This document shows, piece by piece, positions 33,892 to 42,560 of a stretch of DNA of 64,000 nt. How positions within the stretch are numbered: position 1 is the stretch's first letter; every line of letters begins with the position of its first letter. Position numbers and translations under genes: made by a program. The DNA comes from Streptomyces sp. 35G-GA-8 (GTDB lineage: Bacteria > Actinomycetota > Actinomycetes > Streptomycetales > Streptomycetaceae). The notes below the pieces were generated by a model that was given only the letters and a program-made list of their open reading frames with translations, was not told the origin of the DNA and searched no databases. The DNA lies in the NCBI RefSeq assembly GCF_023534745.1, contig NZ_JAMHJQ010000003.1, positions 304,504 through 368,503 on the forward strand, read 5' to 3'.

Positions 33892-35378
33892 GCGGCCTCC
33901 TCCCGTCCGCCCCGGCGCCCGCCGGTGGCGAGCCGCATGATGCTCTCCTCCGTGGCTCCGGCGGGCAGTTCGCCCACGAGACGGCCCTCGGACATCACGA
34001 GGAGGCGGTCGCTCATACCGATCAGCTCGGGGAGTTCGGAGGAGATGATCAGTACGGCGAGTCCCTCGCGGGCGAGTTCACGGACCAGGGTGTGGATGGC
34101 GGCCTTGGCACCGACATCGACGCCCCGGGTCGGCTCGTCGAACAGCAGCACCTGGGGCCGGGCCGCGAGCCACTTGGCGATGACGACCTTCTGCTGGTTG
34201 CCGCCCGAGAGATACAGCGCCTGCTGGTCCTCCCCACGGGCCTGGAGACGTACGCGCTCCAGGAGCGCGGTGATCTCACCGCTCTTCGGCGGCCGACCGC
34301 GCGCGGCGACGGCCCGGGTGACGAGCAGCGCGTTGTCCCGTACCGACTGGTGCAGCGCGAGCCCCTCCGTCTTGCGGTCCTCGGTGACCAGCGCGATGCC
34401 GGCGCGGATGGCCTGGCGCGGGCGGCGGGGGCGCAGGGGTTCCCCGCCCACGGTCATCACGCCCCTGGTGAAGGGGGCCGCGCCGAACAGGGCACGCGCC
34501 AGTGAGGTACGTCCCGATCCCTGGAGGCCGGCGACACCGACGACCTCGCCCGCCCGCAGTGTCAGGTTCATGTCATCAATGCGGTCGTTGCCGCCGCCGG
34601 TGACCGTGAGCCGCTCCGCCCCGATCTCCTCCGGGCGGGCACGCGGCGGGTAATAGGCGGTCAGCTCCCGCCCGACCATGCCGCGTACGACCTCGTCGGC
34701 GTTGGTCTCGGCGGTGCGCAGTGTGGTGACGCGGCGGCCGTCCTTGAGGACGGTGATGCGCCCCGAGAGGTCGAAGACCTCCGGCAGACGGTGCGAGATA
34801 TAGAGAATCCCGAGGCCCCGCGCGGCGAGTCCCCGCACGAGCGCCGCCAGGAGTTCGCTCTCGTGGTCCGCGAGGGGCGCGGTGGGTTCGTCCATGACGA
34901 GGACCCGGACGTCGGAGGCGAGCGCCTTGGCGATCTCGACGGTCTGCTGGCGCGCGACGGACAGTTCCCGGACGGGGGTGCGCGGGGTGATACCGGTCTC
35001 GTCGATCTCGGCGAGGAGCTCAGCCGTACGGCGCTCCATGGCCGTGCGGTCCACGAGTCCGCGGCGGACCGGCTCACGGCCGAGGAAGACGTTCTCGGCG
35101 ACGGTGCGGTGGGGGAGGAGCGCGAACTCCTGGTGAATGATGCCGATTCCGGCCGCCTGCGCCTGCGCCGGATGGGTGAACGTATGCGCGGTGCCGTCGA
35201 TGGTGATGGTGCCGGTGTCGGGGATGTGCTCGCCGGCGAGGATCTTCATCAGGGTGGACTTGCCCGCGCCGTTCTCACCCACCAGGGCATGGACTTCGCC
35301 CCGTTCGAGGTCGAGCTCCACGTCATGGAGCACACGCACCCCCAGGAAGCTCTTGGACACGCCCTGCATCGTCAGCAT
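33888..35378 (-). CDS. Sugar ABC transporter ATPase with two ABC domains (RbsA/MglA-like)
   Basis: 496 residues from ATG 35378 (GAGGAG upstream). The first ABC domain has Walker A GENGAGKST, signature LSVARQQ and Walker B VLVMDEPT. The second has the characteristically changed P-loop GLQGSGRTS, signature YLSGGNQQK and Walker B VLLFDEPTRG. This pattern is normal for the carbohydrate CUT2 class. It is the first gene of the operon, divergent from the ROK regulator. Confidence 0.96.
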   Translation of the reverse strand: MLTMQGVSKSFLGVRVLHDVELDLERGEVHALVGENGAGKSTLMKILAGEHIPDTGTITIDGTAHTFTHPAQAQAAGIGIIHQEFALLPHRTVAENVFLGREPVRRGLVDRTAMERRTAELLAEIDETGITPRTPVRELSVARQQTVEIAKALASDVRVLVMDEPTAPLADHESELLAALVRGLAARGLGILYISHRLPEVFDLSGRITVLKDGRRVTTLRTAETNADEVVRGMVGRELTAYYPPRARPEEIGAERLTVTGGGNDRIDDMNLTLRAGEVVGVAGLQGSGRTSLARALFGAAPFTRGVMTVGGEPLRPRRPRQAIRAGIALVTEDRKTEGLALHQSVRDNALLVTRAVAARGRPPKSGEITALLERVRLQARGEDQQALYLSGGNQQKVVIAKWLAARPQVLLFDEPTRGVDVGAKAAIHTLVRELAREGLAVLIISSELPELIGMSDRLLVMSEGRLVGELPAGATEESIMRLATGGRRGGREEAA

Positions 35379-35456
35379 CAGCCGGCTCCTCGGTCAGCGG
35401 TCTGTTGTGCAGAGTCGTGACTCGCCTTTGACCTGTCAAGGGCTCAAGCCGCTTTG

Positions 35457-35492
35457 TTTGTCGACGAGTTGACGGGTACTTGTGTCGACGGG
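35457..35492. promoter_or_regulatory. Candidate ROK operator: TGTCGACG direct repeats
   Basis: TGTCGACG occurs at 35459-35466 and again at 35483-35490, exactly 24 bp apart, in the divergent promoter region between the ABC operon and the ROK gene. Two-turn spacing is typical of paired regulator sites. No experimental consensus is available here. Confidence 0.5.
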
Positions 35493-35543
35493 CGAACGCC
35501 GGATGCCTTGTGAGCAGCGAAAGTCGTCCCTAGGGTGACTGGC

Positions 35544-36743
35544 ATGTCTGCGCCGTCGGATCACAGCGGTTCCGCCACCTACACGCCCGGCGAGGTGCTG
35601 GGGCTGATCAGTTCCGGAGCCGTGGCGACGCGCGCGGACATCGCGCGCATCACCGGACTGGCCCGCTCCACGGTCTCCCAACGGGTGGACGCGCTGATCG
35701 CGCACGGACTGGTCGACGAGTCCGCCCCCGCGCCCGGTGACTCGACCGGAGGCCGCCCGCCGCGCCGGCTCCAACTGCGCACCGACGGACACCTGGTGGC
35801 CGGGGTGGACCTCGGCGCCTCGCACTGCGCGGTGGCCCTGACGGACATCGGTGGGGCGATGCTGGCCACGCACAAGGAGCCGCTGTCGATCGCGGACGGC
35901 CCGGAATCGGTACTGCGCAGGGTGGAGCGGGCGCTCCAGGCGCTGCTGAAGGAGACGGAACGGGAACCGCGCACACTGCGCTCGATCGGGGTCGGGGTGC
36001 CGGGACCCGTCGAGTTCTCGACCGGCCGTCCCATCGATCCGCCGATCATGCCGGGCTGGCACCAGTATCCGATCCCGGAGTTCTTCGCCTCGCGCTTCGG
36101 GGTGCGGGCGCTGGTCGACAACGATGTGAACGTGATGGCACTGGCCGAGCAGCGCCGCGCGTTCCCGGACACCCGCTACCTCCTCTACATCAAGGTCGGT
36201 ACGGGCATCGGCTGCGGCATCGTGGCCGACGGCCGGCTCCACCGCGGGGCTCAGGGCAGCGCCGGCGACATCGGACACATCCGGGTAGGGGACCAGGGTG
36301 AACCATGCCGGTGCGGCAACACCGGGTGTCTGGAGGCGGTGGCGGGCGGGGCGGCACTCGCGGCGAAACTGGCCGGTCTCGGTCTGGACGCGACATCGGG
36401 CAGCGATGTGGTGCGGCTGGTGGCCTCCGGCAACCGGGACGCCGTACGGATGGTGCGCGAGGCGGGCCGGGCCGTCGGCGAGGTGCTGTCGGGACTGGTC
36501 AACTTCTTCAACCCGGACACGGTCGTGCTCGGCGGCGCCCTGGCCGCCGTACACGACCAACTCCTCGCCGGGGTGCGGGAAGCGGTGTACCGGCGCTCCC
36601 ATCCGCTGGCGACGCGAGTGCTGCGGATCGAGCCGAGCCGGACGGGCGAGAACGCCGCCGTCATCGGGGCGGGGATCCTCGCGACCGAGCACGCCATGTC
36701 GCCCTCGCAGGTGGATCGCCGACTGGCGCGGGCGTTGGCCTGA
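35544..36743 (+). CDS. ROK-family transcriptional repressor
   Basis: 399 residues from ATG 35544 (AGGG 8 bp upstream). An N-terminal winged helix (ATRADIARITGLARSTVSQRVDALIAHGLVDE) precedes a sugar-kinase-like fold (VAGVDLGASHCAVAL, GVGVPGPVE). The zinc motif CRCGNTGC is intact. ROK repressors of the NagC/XylR type sense sugars and control neighbouring transport operons. It is divergent from the ABC operon and most likely represses it. Confidence 0.94.
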   Translation: MSAPSDHSGSATYTPGEVLGLISSGAVATRADIARITGLARSTVSQRVDALIAHGLVDESAPAPGDSTGGRPPRRLQLRTDGHLVAGVDLGASHCAVALTDIGGAMLATHKEPLSIADGPESVLRRVERALQALLKETEREPRTLRSIGVGVPGPVEFSTGRPIDPPIMPGWHQYPIPEFFASRFGVRALVDNDVNVMALAEQRRAFPDTRYLLYIKVGTGIGCGIVADGRLHRGAQGSAGDIGHIRVGDQGEPCRCGNTGCLEAVAGGAALAAKLAGLGLDATSGSDVVRLVASGNRDAVRMVREAGRAVGEVLSGLVNFFNPDTVVLGGALAAVHDQLLAGVREAVYRRSHPLATRVLRIEPSRTGENAAVIGAGILATEHAMSPSQVDRRLARALA

Positions 36744-36772
36744 CCGTGGTGACCCCGGCGATCCGCACCTGG

Positions 36773-36806
36773 CGCCTCCCCCGGTCGTTTCCGGCCGGGG
36801 GAGGCG
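36773..36806. terminator. Bidirectional terminator hairpin
   Basis: A 12-bp stem CGCCTCCCCCGG/CCGGGGGAGGCG with a 10-nt loop lies between the convergent ROK and DUF1080-containing genes. Confidence 0.85.
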
Positions 36807-36848
36807 TCGAAGGCCGGTCGGCCCACCGCGTGGAGTACCGCGTGGAGG

Positions 36849-39800
36849 TCAGCCCAGGGGTTCGATCCACACGTTTCTGAACCGGACCTTGTTGCCGTGG
36901 TCCTGGAGCCGGATCGCGCCCGCCGCGGCCGATTCCGCGTCGCCACTGCCGGTCGGGCCGTCCACGGCGACATTGTCGTGGACCTTGGTGCCGTTCCACA
37001 CCACCGTGATCCTGGCGTCCTCGGTCTTCTTCCCCGCGGCGTCGAACCGGGCCGCGCGGAAGACGATGTCGTACGTCTGCCATGTGTCGGGCGCGGTACT
37101 CGCGTTCACGCTCGCGGCCACCTTGTTGTAGATCGCGCCGGCCTCGTTCGCGGCCAGTTTCTCCACACCGAACGAGTCCAGGATCTGGATCTCGTACCGC
37201 TCCTGGAGGTAGATACCGCTGTTGCCGCGATCCTGCCCGGTGACGTCCGGCGGCAGCTTCGGCACCCGGAACTCGGCGTGCAGCTTGAAGTCGCCGAAGG
37301 ACTGCTTGGTGCGGATGTCGCCACAGCACACCTCGACGGAGTTCTCGGCGGTACGCGGCCATTGGACGCCGCGGCCGTCCGTGTGCTGCCAGGCGGTGGA
37401 GATGCTGCCGCCGGAGAACAGATCGATACGGCTGCCGGGTCTGCGCACCTCGATCATGTCCAGGTTGACATGGCCGGTGTCCTCGGGCCGGTAGGTGTAG
37501 GTGAGGGTGTTACGGCCCTTCTTCAGGGTGAACCGCTCGGTCGAGGAGGACCACCGGTTCCAGGCGCCGGTGGAGGGCAGACTGATCTGCCGTGTCTGCC
37601 CGCCGTTGACACCGGCGCCGATCGTCTTCGTGCCGGTGAAGGGGTTGGGGCCATTGGCGTAGCGCAGGCTCACATCGTAGGTGCCCTTCGCGGGAACCTC
37701 GATGTCGAAGGTGGCGGTGGCGCCCTGGGTGCCGAAGCCGTCGACGAAGCCGCCGCCCGTGTAGCCGGCGTGCTCGGTGTCGATGTCCGCGCCGCCGGAA
37801 AGGCGTGCGGACTCGGCGTCGTACGACGTGACGGGCTCCTCGGGGCCGGGCCGCGCGTTCAGGGTGTACCAGGCCTCGGTGGACCACAGCTGCTCGCCGT
37901 CGGCCGAGGCGAACGGGCGCGGTGAGCGCACGTGCACCACCCGGTCGGTCTTGAGCCCGGGGATGGTGAGCCGGACCGTGCGGCGGTCCTCGGAGATCCG
38001 GGCGGCCGCGACGGGCAGACGCTCCTCGTCCACCTTGGGGCCGCCGTACGCCGGCGTGGGTACGTAGCGCCACTGCTCCACGGAGTAGCCGGTCGCCAGT
38101 TTCGCGGCGGTCTCCTCCGACAGCGGCTTCGTGTAGGTGAGTTCGAAGCCGTCGCGGGTGGCGCGCATGGTCTTGATGTCGAAGGCGTTCGTGCCGTTCG
38201 GGGTGAGTTTCTGGAGGCCGAAGCGGAGTTTCCCTTCCTGGCCCCAGTTCCCGTCGGCGCCGAGACCGCCCGCGTAGATCGCACCGTCAGGACCCGTGCT
38301 GATCCGGGTGATGCCCGCCTCCAGGCCCTGCGTATGGCGGAACACCGCGCCCTGGTACTCGCCGTCCACCTTCTCCAGATCGGCGCGCTGGAGTCCGCCG
38401 TAGGTGACATCGCCGAAGAGCAGCTGACCGGCGAAGGTCCCCTTGTCGATCAGCATCGGTGTGGAGGGCGAGTTGGCTATCTCGTTCTGCGGCAGCCAGA
38501 GCACCGGCTTTGTGACCGCGCGGTCGTCGAACGGGCCGTCCGGGTTGGTGTAGTGGTTGAAGAACCGGCCCTGCTTCACATGGACGAGCTTCGAGGCGGG
38601 CAGCCAGCCGCCCTGGTTGTCGGTGACGAAGAGATCGCCCTCCGGGCCCCATCCGATCCCGTTCGGGGTACGGAGCCCGCCTGCCAGATAACTGACCTCC
38701 CCTGTCGCCTTGTTGACCTTGACGGTGGTGCCGCGGTTCGCGGCCGGCTGCGGATCGGTCGTCGCACCGCCGTAGTTGATGGCGACCGAGAGATTCAGAT
38801 AGAAGTTTCCGTCCTTGTAGAGCAGGCCGAAGGCGAACTCATGGAAATTGCCGCCGAACGGCCAGGACGCGACCTTGCGGGTCGCGTCGGTGACATCATC
38901 ACCATTGGTGTCGGACAACTCGGTGAGCTGGTGCTTCTCCGACACATACAGCTTTCCGTCGACGTACTTGATGCCCATCGGCTCTTTCAGCCCGCCGGCG
39001 ATCTTCTTGTACGTGACCTTCTCCGGGCCGGTGTCCCCCGTGACATGGTCGAGGATGTACGCCTCTCCCACGGTGTTGTTGCTGCCGCCCCAGGTGGTTA
39101 CGGCGAGCCGGCCGTCCGGCAGCCAGTCCATGGCGGAGACCTGCGGCTCGAAACCGTCCGGGCGCAGGTCGGTGAGGGTGTAGCCGGGATGGACGGACGT
39201 CAGCGGAAGGCCGTCGCCGGGGGTGTCGTACGTACCCTCGCACTCCTTGCGCCCGGGGGCGGTGACACGGACCACGCCCGCGTCTGTGCTGAGCACGGAG
39301 TTCGGGACGAGGCTGAAGTCGGTGGCGCCCGGCGGCTTCCACTGGAGGGTCACCTGCTGCTCGCCGCCGCGGTCGAAGTGGTCGATGCGGAGCGCGTGAT
39401 AGCCCGCGGTGAGGGTGATCTCACCGTCCTTGGGTTCGGCGCCGTGCAGCCCGTCGTGATCGATGACCCGCTGGTCGCCGATGAAGAGGCGGGAGCCGTC
39501 ATCGCTGATCAGACGGAAGGTGTAGGCGCCGTCGGCGGGAACGGAGACATTGCCGATGATCTGCGACACGAAGTTGTCCGTGAAGCCGAAGCCCTCGGTG
39601 GAGGACCAGTCGACCGTGGGAATCAGCTTGTCGACATTGGGGGTCTGGGCCGGTTTCAGATCGCAGAGTTTGCTGAGCGGGGACTGGATGTCGAAGACAC
39701 GGAGGGTGACGCCGGGTTCCTGGGGCGGCAGTTCCGCGGGGGCCCTGGCCTCCGCGCCGACCGCGGGCGCCACCAGACCTCCTGTGATGAGGGCGGCGAG

Positions 39801-39869
39801 GAGAAGTCCGGTGAGGGTCCGTGGTCTGCGTCGACCGGTGCGGGGGCTCTGGTACTCGTGTGGCTGCAC
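36849..39869 (-). CDS. Secreted PA14-dehydrogenase-CBM-DUF1080 multidomain protein
   Basis: 1006 residues from GTG 39869, chosen because AGGAGG lies 4-5 bp upstream and a signal peptide (TLTGLLLAALITGGLVAPAVGA) follows at once. A PA14-type domain (TDNFVSQIIGNVSVPADGAYTFRLISDDGSRLF) comes first. A soluble-dehydrogenase-like propeller (MDWLPDGRLAVTTWGG, NGIGWGPEGDLFVTDNQGGW) comes next. A CBM6/35-like module (YRPEDTGHVNLDMIEV) leads to a C-terminal DUF1080 domain (DFKLHAEFRVPK, GNSGIYLQERYEIQILDSFG). DUF1080 members are known 3-keto-disaccharide hydrolases. It converges on the ROK gene and probably acts on extracellular glycosides feeding the importer. Confidence 0.92.
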   Translation of the reverse strand: MQPHEYQSPRTGRRRPRTLTGLLLAALITGGLVAPAVGAEARAPAELPPQEPGVTLRVFDIQSPLSKLCDLKPAQTPNVDKLIPTVDWSSTEGFGFTDNFVSQIIGNVSVPADGAYTFRLISDDGSRLFIGDQRVIDHDGLHGAEPKDGEITLTAGYHALRIDHFDRGGEQQVTLQWKPPGATDFSLVPNSVLSTDAGVVRVTAPGRKECEGTYDTPGDGLPLTSVHPGYTLTDLRPDGFEPQVSAMDWLPDGRLAVTTWGGSNNTVGEAYILDHVTGDTGPEKVTYKKIAGGLKEPMGIKYVDGKLYVSEKHQLTELSDTNGDDVTDATRKVASWPFGGNFHEFAFGLLYKDGNFYLNLSVAINYGGATTDPQPAANRGTTVKVNKATGEVSYLAGGLRTPNGIGWGPEGDLFVTDNQGGWLPASKLVHVKQGRFFNHYTNPDGPFDDRAVTKPVLWLPQNEIANSPSTPMLIDKGTFAGQLLFGDVTYGGLQRADLEKVDGEYQGAVFRHTQGLEAGITRISTGPDGAIYAGGLGADGNWGQEGKLRFGLQKLTPNGTNAFDIKTMRATRDGFELTYTKPLSEETAAKLATGYSVEQWRYVPTPAYGGPKVDEERLPVAAARISEDRRTVRLTIPGLKTDRVVHVRSPRPFASADGEQLWSTEAWYTLNARPGPEEPVTSYDAESARLSGGADIDTEHAGYTGGGFVDGFGTQGATATFDIEVPAKGTYDVSLRYANGPNPFTGTKTIGAGVNGGQTRQISLPSTGAWNRWSSSTERFTLKKGRNTLTYTYRPEDTGHVNLDMIEVRRPGSRIDLFSGGSISTAWQHTDGRGVQWPRTAENSVEVCCGDIRTKQSFGDFKLHAEFRVPKLPPDVTGQDRGNSGIYLQERYEIQILDSFGVEKLAANEAGAIYNKVAASVNASTAPDTWQTYDIVFRAARFDAAGKKTEDARITVVWNGTKVHDNVAVDGPTGSGDAESAAAGAIRLQDHGNKVRFRNVWIEPLG

Positions 39870-40113
39870 TCGTCCTCCTGCTGGGAAGCTGCGAGCGGGC
39901 GGGGGCCGGGGCGGCCCCGCGTCCGCGGAGTGGAGTTCGTACACGTACCGGCGGTGCGGCGGCGGAGAAAGTTACGCCGCGCTTCACGCGGACTTCCGCG
40001 CGAGAACGACGCCCAGGGTAGGGACAGCGCCCCACACCGTCCATACTTTGTCCTCAACAAGGAAGAACTGGCCGATAGTTGAGGGCGCGCTCCGCGCCGC
40101 GGGAGCCCCGGGT

Positions 40114-40878
40114 TCAGACGGCTGACCAACCGTTGTCGACCGGCAGAACGGCGCCGTTGATGTTGCCGGCGGCGTCCGACGCGAGGAAGAGGATGGCGGC
40201 GGCCTGCTCCGCGGCGTCGGCCACTCTGCCGGCGAGACCGACATGGGAACCGATCACGCTCGGGCCATGTGCCGTCGCCTCGGCGTCGACGCGGATATTG
40301 GTCGATGTCGCGCCGGGGGCGATGGCGTTGGCGCGGATTCCGTTGTTCCGGTACATCACGGCGAGGGACTTCGTCAGGCCGACGATGCCGTGCTTGGCGG
40401 CGGTGTAGGCGGCGCCTGCCGCGCTGCCGCGCAGACCGGCCTCGGACGCCGTGAAGACGATCGCGCCGCGGCCCCGTGCCAGCATGTGCGGCAGCGCGGC
40501 ACGGGTCAGCATGAACGGCGCCGTCAGATTGACCCGGATGACGCGCTCCCATTCGGCGTCCTCGGTGTCCGCGAGGGCCGACATACGGTCCATGATGCCC
40601 GCGTTGTTCACCAGCACGTCCAGGCCGCCGTACGCGTCCATGGCCGTGGCGATTATCTCGTCCACCACCGGCTGCTCGCTGAGATCACCGACGACCGCGC
40701 GGGCGGCGCCTCCCGCTGTCCGCACCGCGTCGACGGTCTCGTGGGCGGTCTCCCGGTTGAGATCCGCGACCAGTACGTTCGCGCCCTCCTCGGCGAATCG
40801 CAGCGCCGCGGCCCTGCCGATTCCCGATCCCGCTCCGGTGACAACGACGCCGCGACCCTCGAAACCGGTGCTGCTCAT
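40114..40878 (-). CDS. SDR-family oxidoreductase (FabG-like)
   Basis: 254 residues from ATG 40878 (GGAAGGA upstream). Classical SDR with TGAGSGIGR at the N-terminus, NNAG, Ser in FTASEAG and the catalytic YTAAK. The ADLNRE segment favours NAD(H), since an Asp follows the second strand. It is divergent from the MarR gene, which very likely controls it through the repeated operators in between. Confidence 0.95.
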   Translation of the reverse strand: MSSTGFEGRGVVVTGAGSGIGRAAALRFAEEGANVLVADLNRETAHETVDAVRTAGGAARAVVGDLSEQPVVDEIIATAMDAYGGLDVLVNNAGIMDRMSALADTEDAEWERVIRVNLTAPFMLTRAALPHMLARGRGAIVFTASEAGLRGSAAGAAYTAAKHGIVGLTKSLAVMYRNNGIRANAIAPGATSTNIRVDAEATAHGPSVIGSHVGLAGRVADAAEQAAAILFLASDAAGNINGAVLPVDNGWSAV

Positions 40879-40912
40879 GCGTACTCCTTCCGCCGTGACG
40901 GTGGATCACTGA

Positions 40913-40929
40913 TTGGTTGAGCAAGGCAA
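40913..40929. promoter_or_regulatory. MarR operator copy 1
   Basis: TTGGTTGAGCAAGGCAA matches copy 3 at 14 of 17 positions. It lies closest to the SDR gene. Its centre is 28 bp from the next copy. Confidence 0.7.
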
Positions 40930-40940
40930 GCATGTGTGAG

Positions 40941-40957
40941 TTACTTGAGTCAAGCAA
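40941..40957. promoter_or_regulatory. MarR operator copy 2
   Basis: TTACTTGAGTCAAGCAA is an imperfect palindrome (ACTTG/CAAGT arms continue outward). It is the middle of three copies in the SDR-MarR divergent promoter. Confidence 0.8.
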
Positions 40958-40969
40958 GTGAATGCGTAG

Positions 40970-40986
40970 TTGCTTGAGTCAGGCAA
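40970..40986. promoter_or_regulatory. MarR operator copy 3
   Basis: TTGCTTGAGTCAGGCAA is an inverted repeat of TTGCYTGA arms about one central base. It sits 20 bp before the MarR start codon, where binding would give autorepression. Confidence 0.8.
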
Positions 40987-41006
40987 ATAGATGGTAAAGT
41001 GTATGG

Positions 41007-41522
41007 ATGTCCAAGTCATCACCAGCGGTTGCCACGGCCGCGGCCTCGGCCGATGTGATCGAGATCGAGCGGGCGCTGAGCCGCGTCGCCTATCTGTCCA
41101 GCAGGGTGCGGCAGCACGACCGCCTCATGGTCCAGGCCGGGGTGTCACTGGACCGGGCCGCCGTGGCGCTGATGCGGCAGATCGCCGAAACCGAGCCCCT
41201 GCGCCCCGGCGAGCTGGCGACCCGGCTGGCCGTGGAGGCCTCGCATGTCACCCGGCAGGTGCAGCAGTTGGAGAAGTCGGGGTACGTGACCCGCGTCCCG
41301 GACCCGGAGGACGGCCGTGCCCAGCGCATCCAGCTGACCCCGGTCGGGCGGGAGGTGATCGACCGTATCCGCGAGGCGAGTCGCCGGGGGATGCAGGCGG
41401 CCCTGGCGGACTGGTCGCCCCAGGATCTGCGGCAGCTCGCCGCCCTGTTCCACCGGATGGTCGACGACTTCCTCGGTTATGCCGACGCCGATGCCGGCGG
41501 CCCTCCCGAGCGCCCTGCCTGA
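41007..41522 (+). CDS. MarR-family transcriptional regulator
   Basis: 171 residues from ATG 41007. The winged helix is plain: RPGELATRLAVEASHVTRQVQQLEKSGYVTRVPDPEDGRAQRIQLT. MarR proteins are dimeric repressors released by phenolic or other small ligands. Three copies of a palindromic site occupy the gap to the divergent SDR gene, consistent with joint repression of both. Confidence 0.95.
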   Translation: MSKSSPAVATAAASADVIEIERALSRVAYLSSRVRQHDRLMVQAGVSLDRAAVALMRQIAETEPLRPGELATRLAVEASHVTRQVQQLEKSGYVTRVPDPEDGRAQRIQLTPVGREVIDRIREASRRGMQAALADWSPQDLRQLAALFHRMVDDFLGYADADAGGPPERPA

Positions 41523-41563
41523 CGCCGCGGCCCACGGTGCCGGGGCGTGTATCGAAAGTGGCG

Positions 41564-41599
41564 GCGTCCCTGCCGTCCCTGCCGTCCCTGCCGTCCCTG
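41564..41599. repeat. Four tandem 9-bp repeats (CCGTCCCTG)
   Basis: Four consecutive units lie in the short gap between the MarR gene and the response regulator gene. The sequence is not in a supported gene. It may vary in copy number between strains. Confidence 0.9.
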
Positions 41600-41670
41600 C
41601 CGTTCGGACGTGAAACGTGAGCCTTACGCGAAGTGGTCCTTCCATATACGGGATGTGCGGGGTGAGCGAG

Positions 41671-42417
41671 ATGCGGAGCGTGAGCGACATGCCGGGCGTG
41701 AGCCAGGTGCGCCGGGGCGTCGGCGAGAGACCGCCGGCGGTTCGTGGGGAAGGGCAGCACGTCCTGGTCATCGTCGGTGACCGGGAGATCTCCGACCTGC
41801 TCACGACGACTCTGGAACTTGCGGGTTATCGGGTCGCGACGGCGCGTACCGGCGCCGAGGGCATGGAGCGGGTCGCGGGACACCGGTTCGATCTGCTGGT
41901 CCTCGATACGACGCTGCCCGACCTGAAGGCCCTCGCCCGCGGGCGCCGGCGCGTCGCCGACCGCCCGCCGGTGCTCTTCCTGGCCATGTGCGAGTACCTG
42001 GACAGCCTCCTTCCCGAACTGGGGCCGGGCCGGGAGGACTACGTCACCATGCCGTTCCGGATCGCCGAAGTCCTCGCCAGGGCACAGGTGTTACTGCGCG
42101 GCCGTGGCCGGGGACGAGGTCCCGCGCGGCGGGGGCCGTGCTACGGCGACCTCGTCCTGAACGACGCCACCTGCCAGGCATGGCGCGGGCCGCGGGCGCT
42201 CGACCTCACCCCCGCCGAGTACCGGCTGCTGCGTCATCTGCTGGTCAACGCCGACCAGGTGCTGACGAAGGAACAGATCTGCCGCCATGTCTGGGGCGAC
42301 GGCCGCGCCGACAACGCCATCGAGAAGCTCATCTCCCGCCTCCGGCAGAAGGTCGACCAGGAGGAGCCCCCACTGATCCATACCCGCAGGGGATTCGGCT
42401 ATCTGCTGGGCCGCTGA
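41671..42417 (+). CDS. Atypical orphan OmpR-type response regulator
   Basis: 248 residues from ATG 41671; GTG 41617 and ATG 41653 in the same frame are alternatives, and the true start is uncertain because about 30 residues precede the receiver. The receiver keeps the phosphorylatable Asp in LLVLDTTLP. The acidic pair is only GDRE, and the conserved Lys of the usual TKPF is Met (YVTMPF). The C-terminal winged helix is intact (LDLTPAEYRLLRHLLVNADQVLTKEQICRHVWG, RRGFGYLL). No kinase gene is adjacent. It may work without normal phosphorylation. It is upstream of the P450 gene in the same direction. Confidence 0.88.
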   Translation: MRSVSDMPGVSQVRRGVGERPPAVRGEGQHVLVIVGDREISDLLTTTLELAGYRVATARTGAEGMERVAGHRFDLLVLDTTLPDLKALARGRRRVADRPPVLFLAMCEYLDSLLPELGPGREDYVTMPFRIAEVLARAQVLLRGRGRGRGPARRGPCYGDLVLNDATCQAWRGPRALDLTPAEYRLLRHLLVNADQVLTKEQICRHVWGDGRADNAIEKLISRLRQKVDQEEPPLIHTRRGFGYLLGR

Positions 42418-42560
42418 CCCGCGTGTGATCGTCCTCACGTCAGCTTGCCGTCAGGCAATTGACCGGAAGGCGTCAGTGCACTCCGGTTGCATGTGTCCAT
42501 CAAGGCGTCCCGCCACCTTCCCCGTTCTCCGTTCCGGCGGAGCCCCCACCGAGGAGAGAC

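Noticed and set aside
37932-40082. A 716-codon + strand frame opposite the DUF1080 protein
   Set aside because: Antisense shadow spanning the whole domain-rich gene; no ribosome site or motif.
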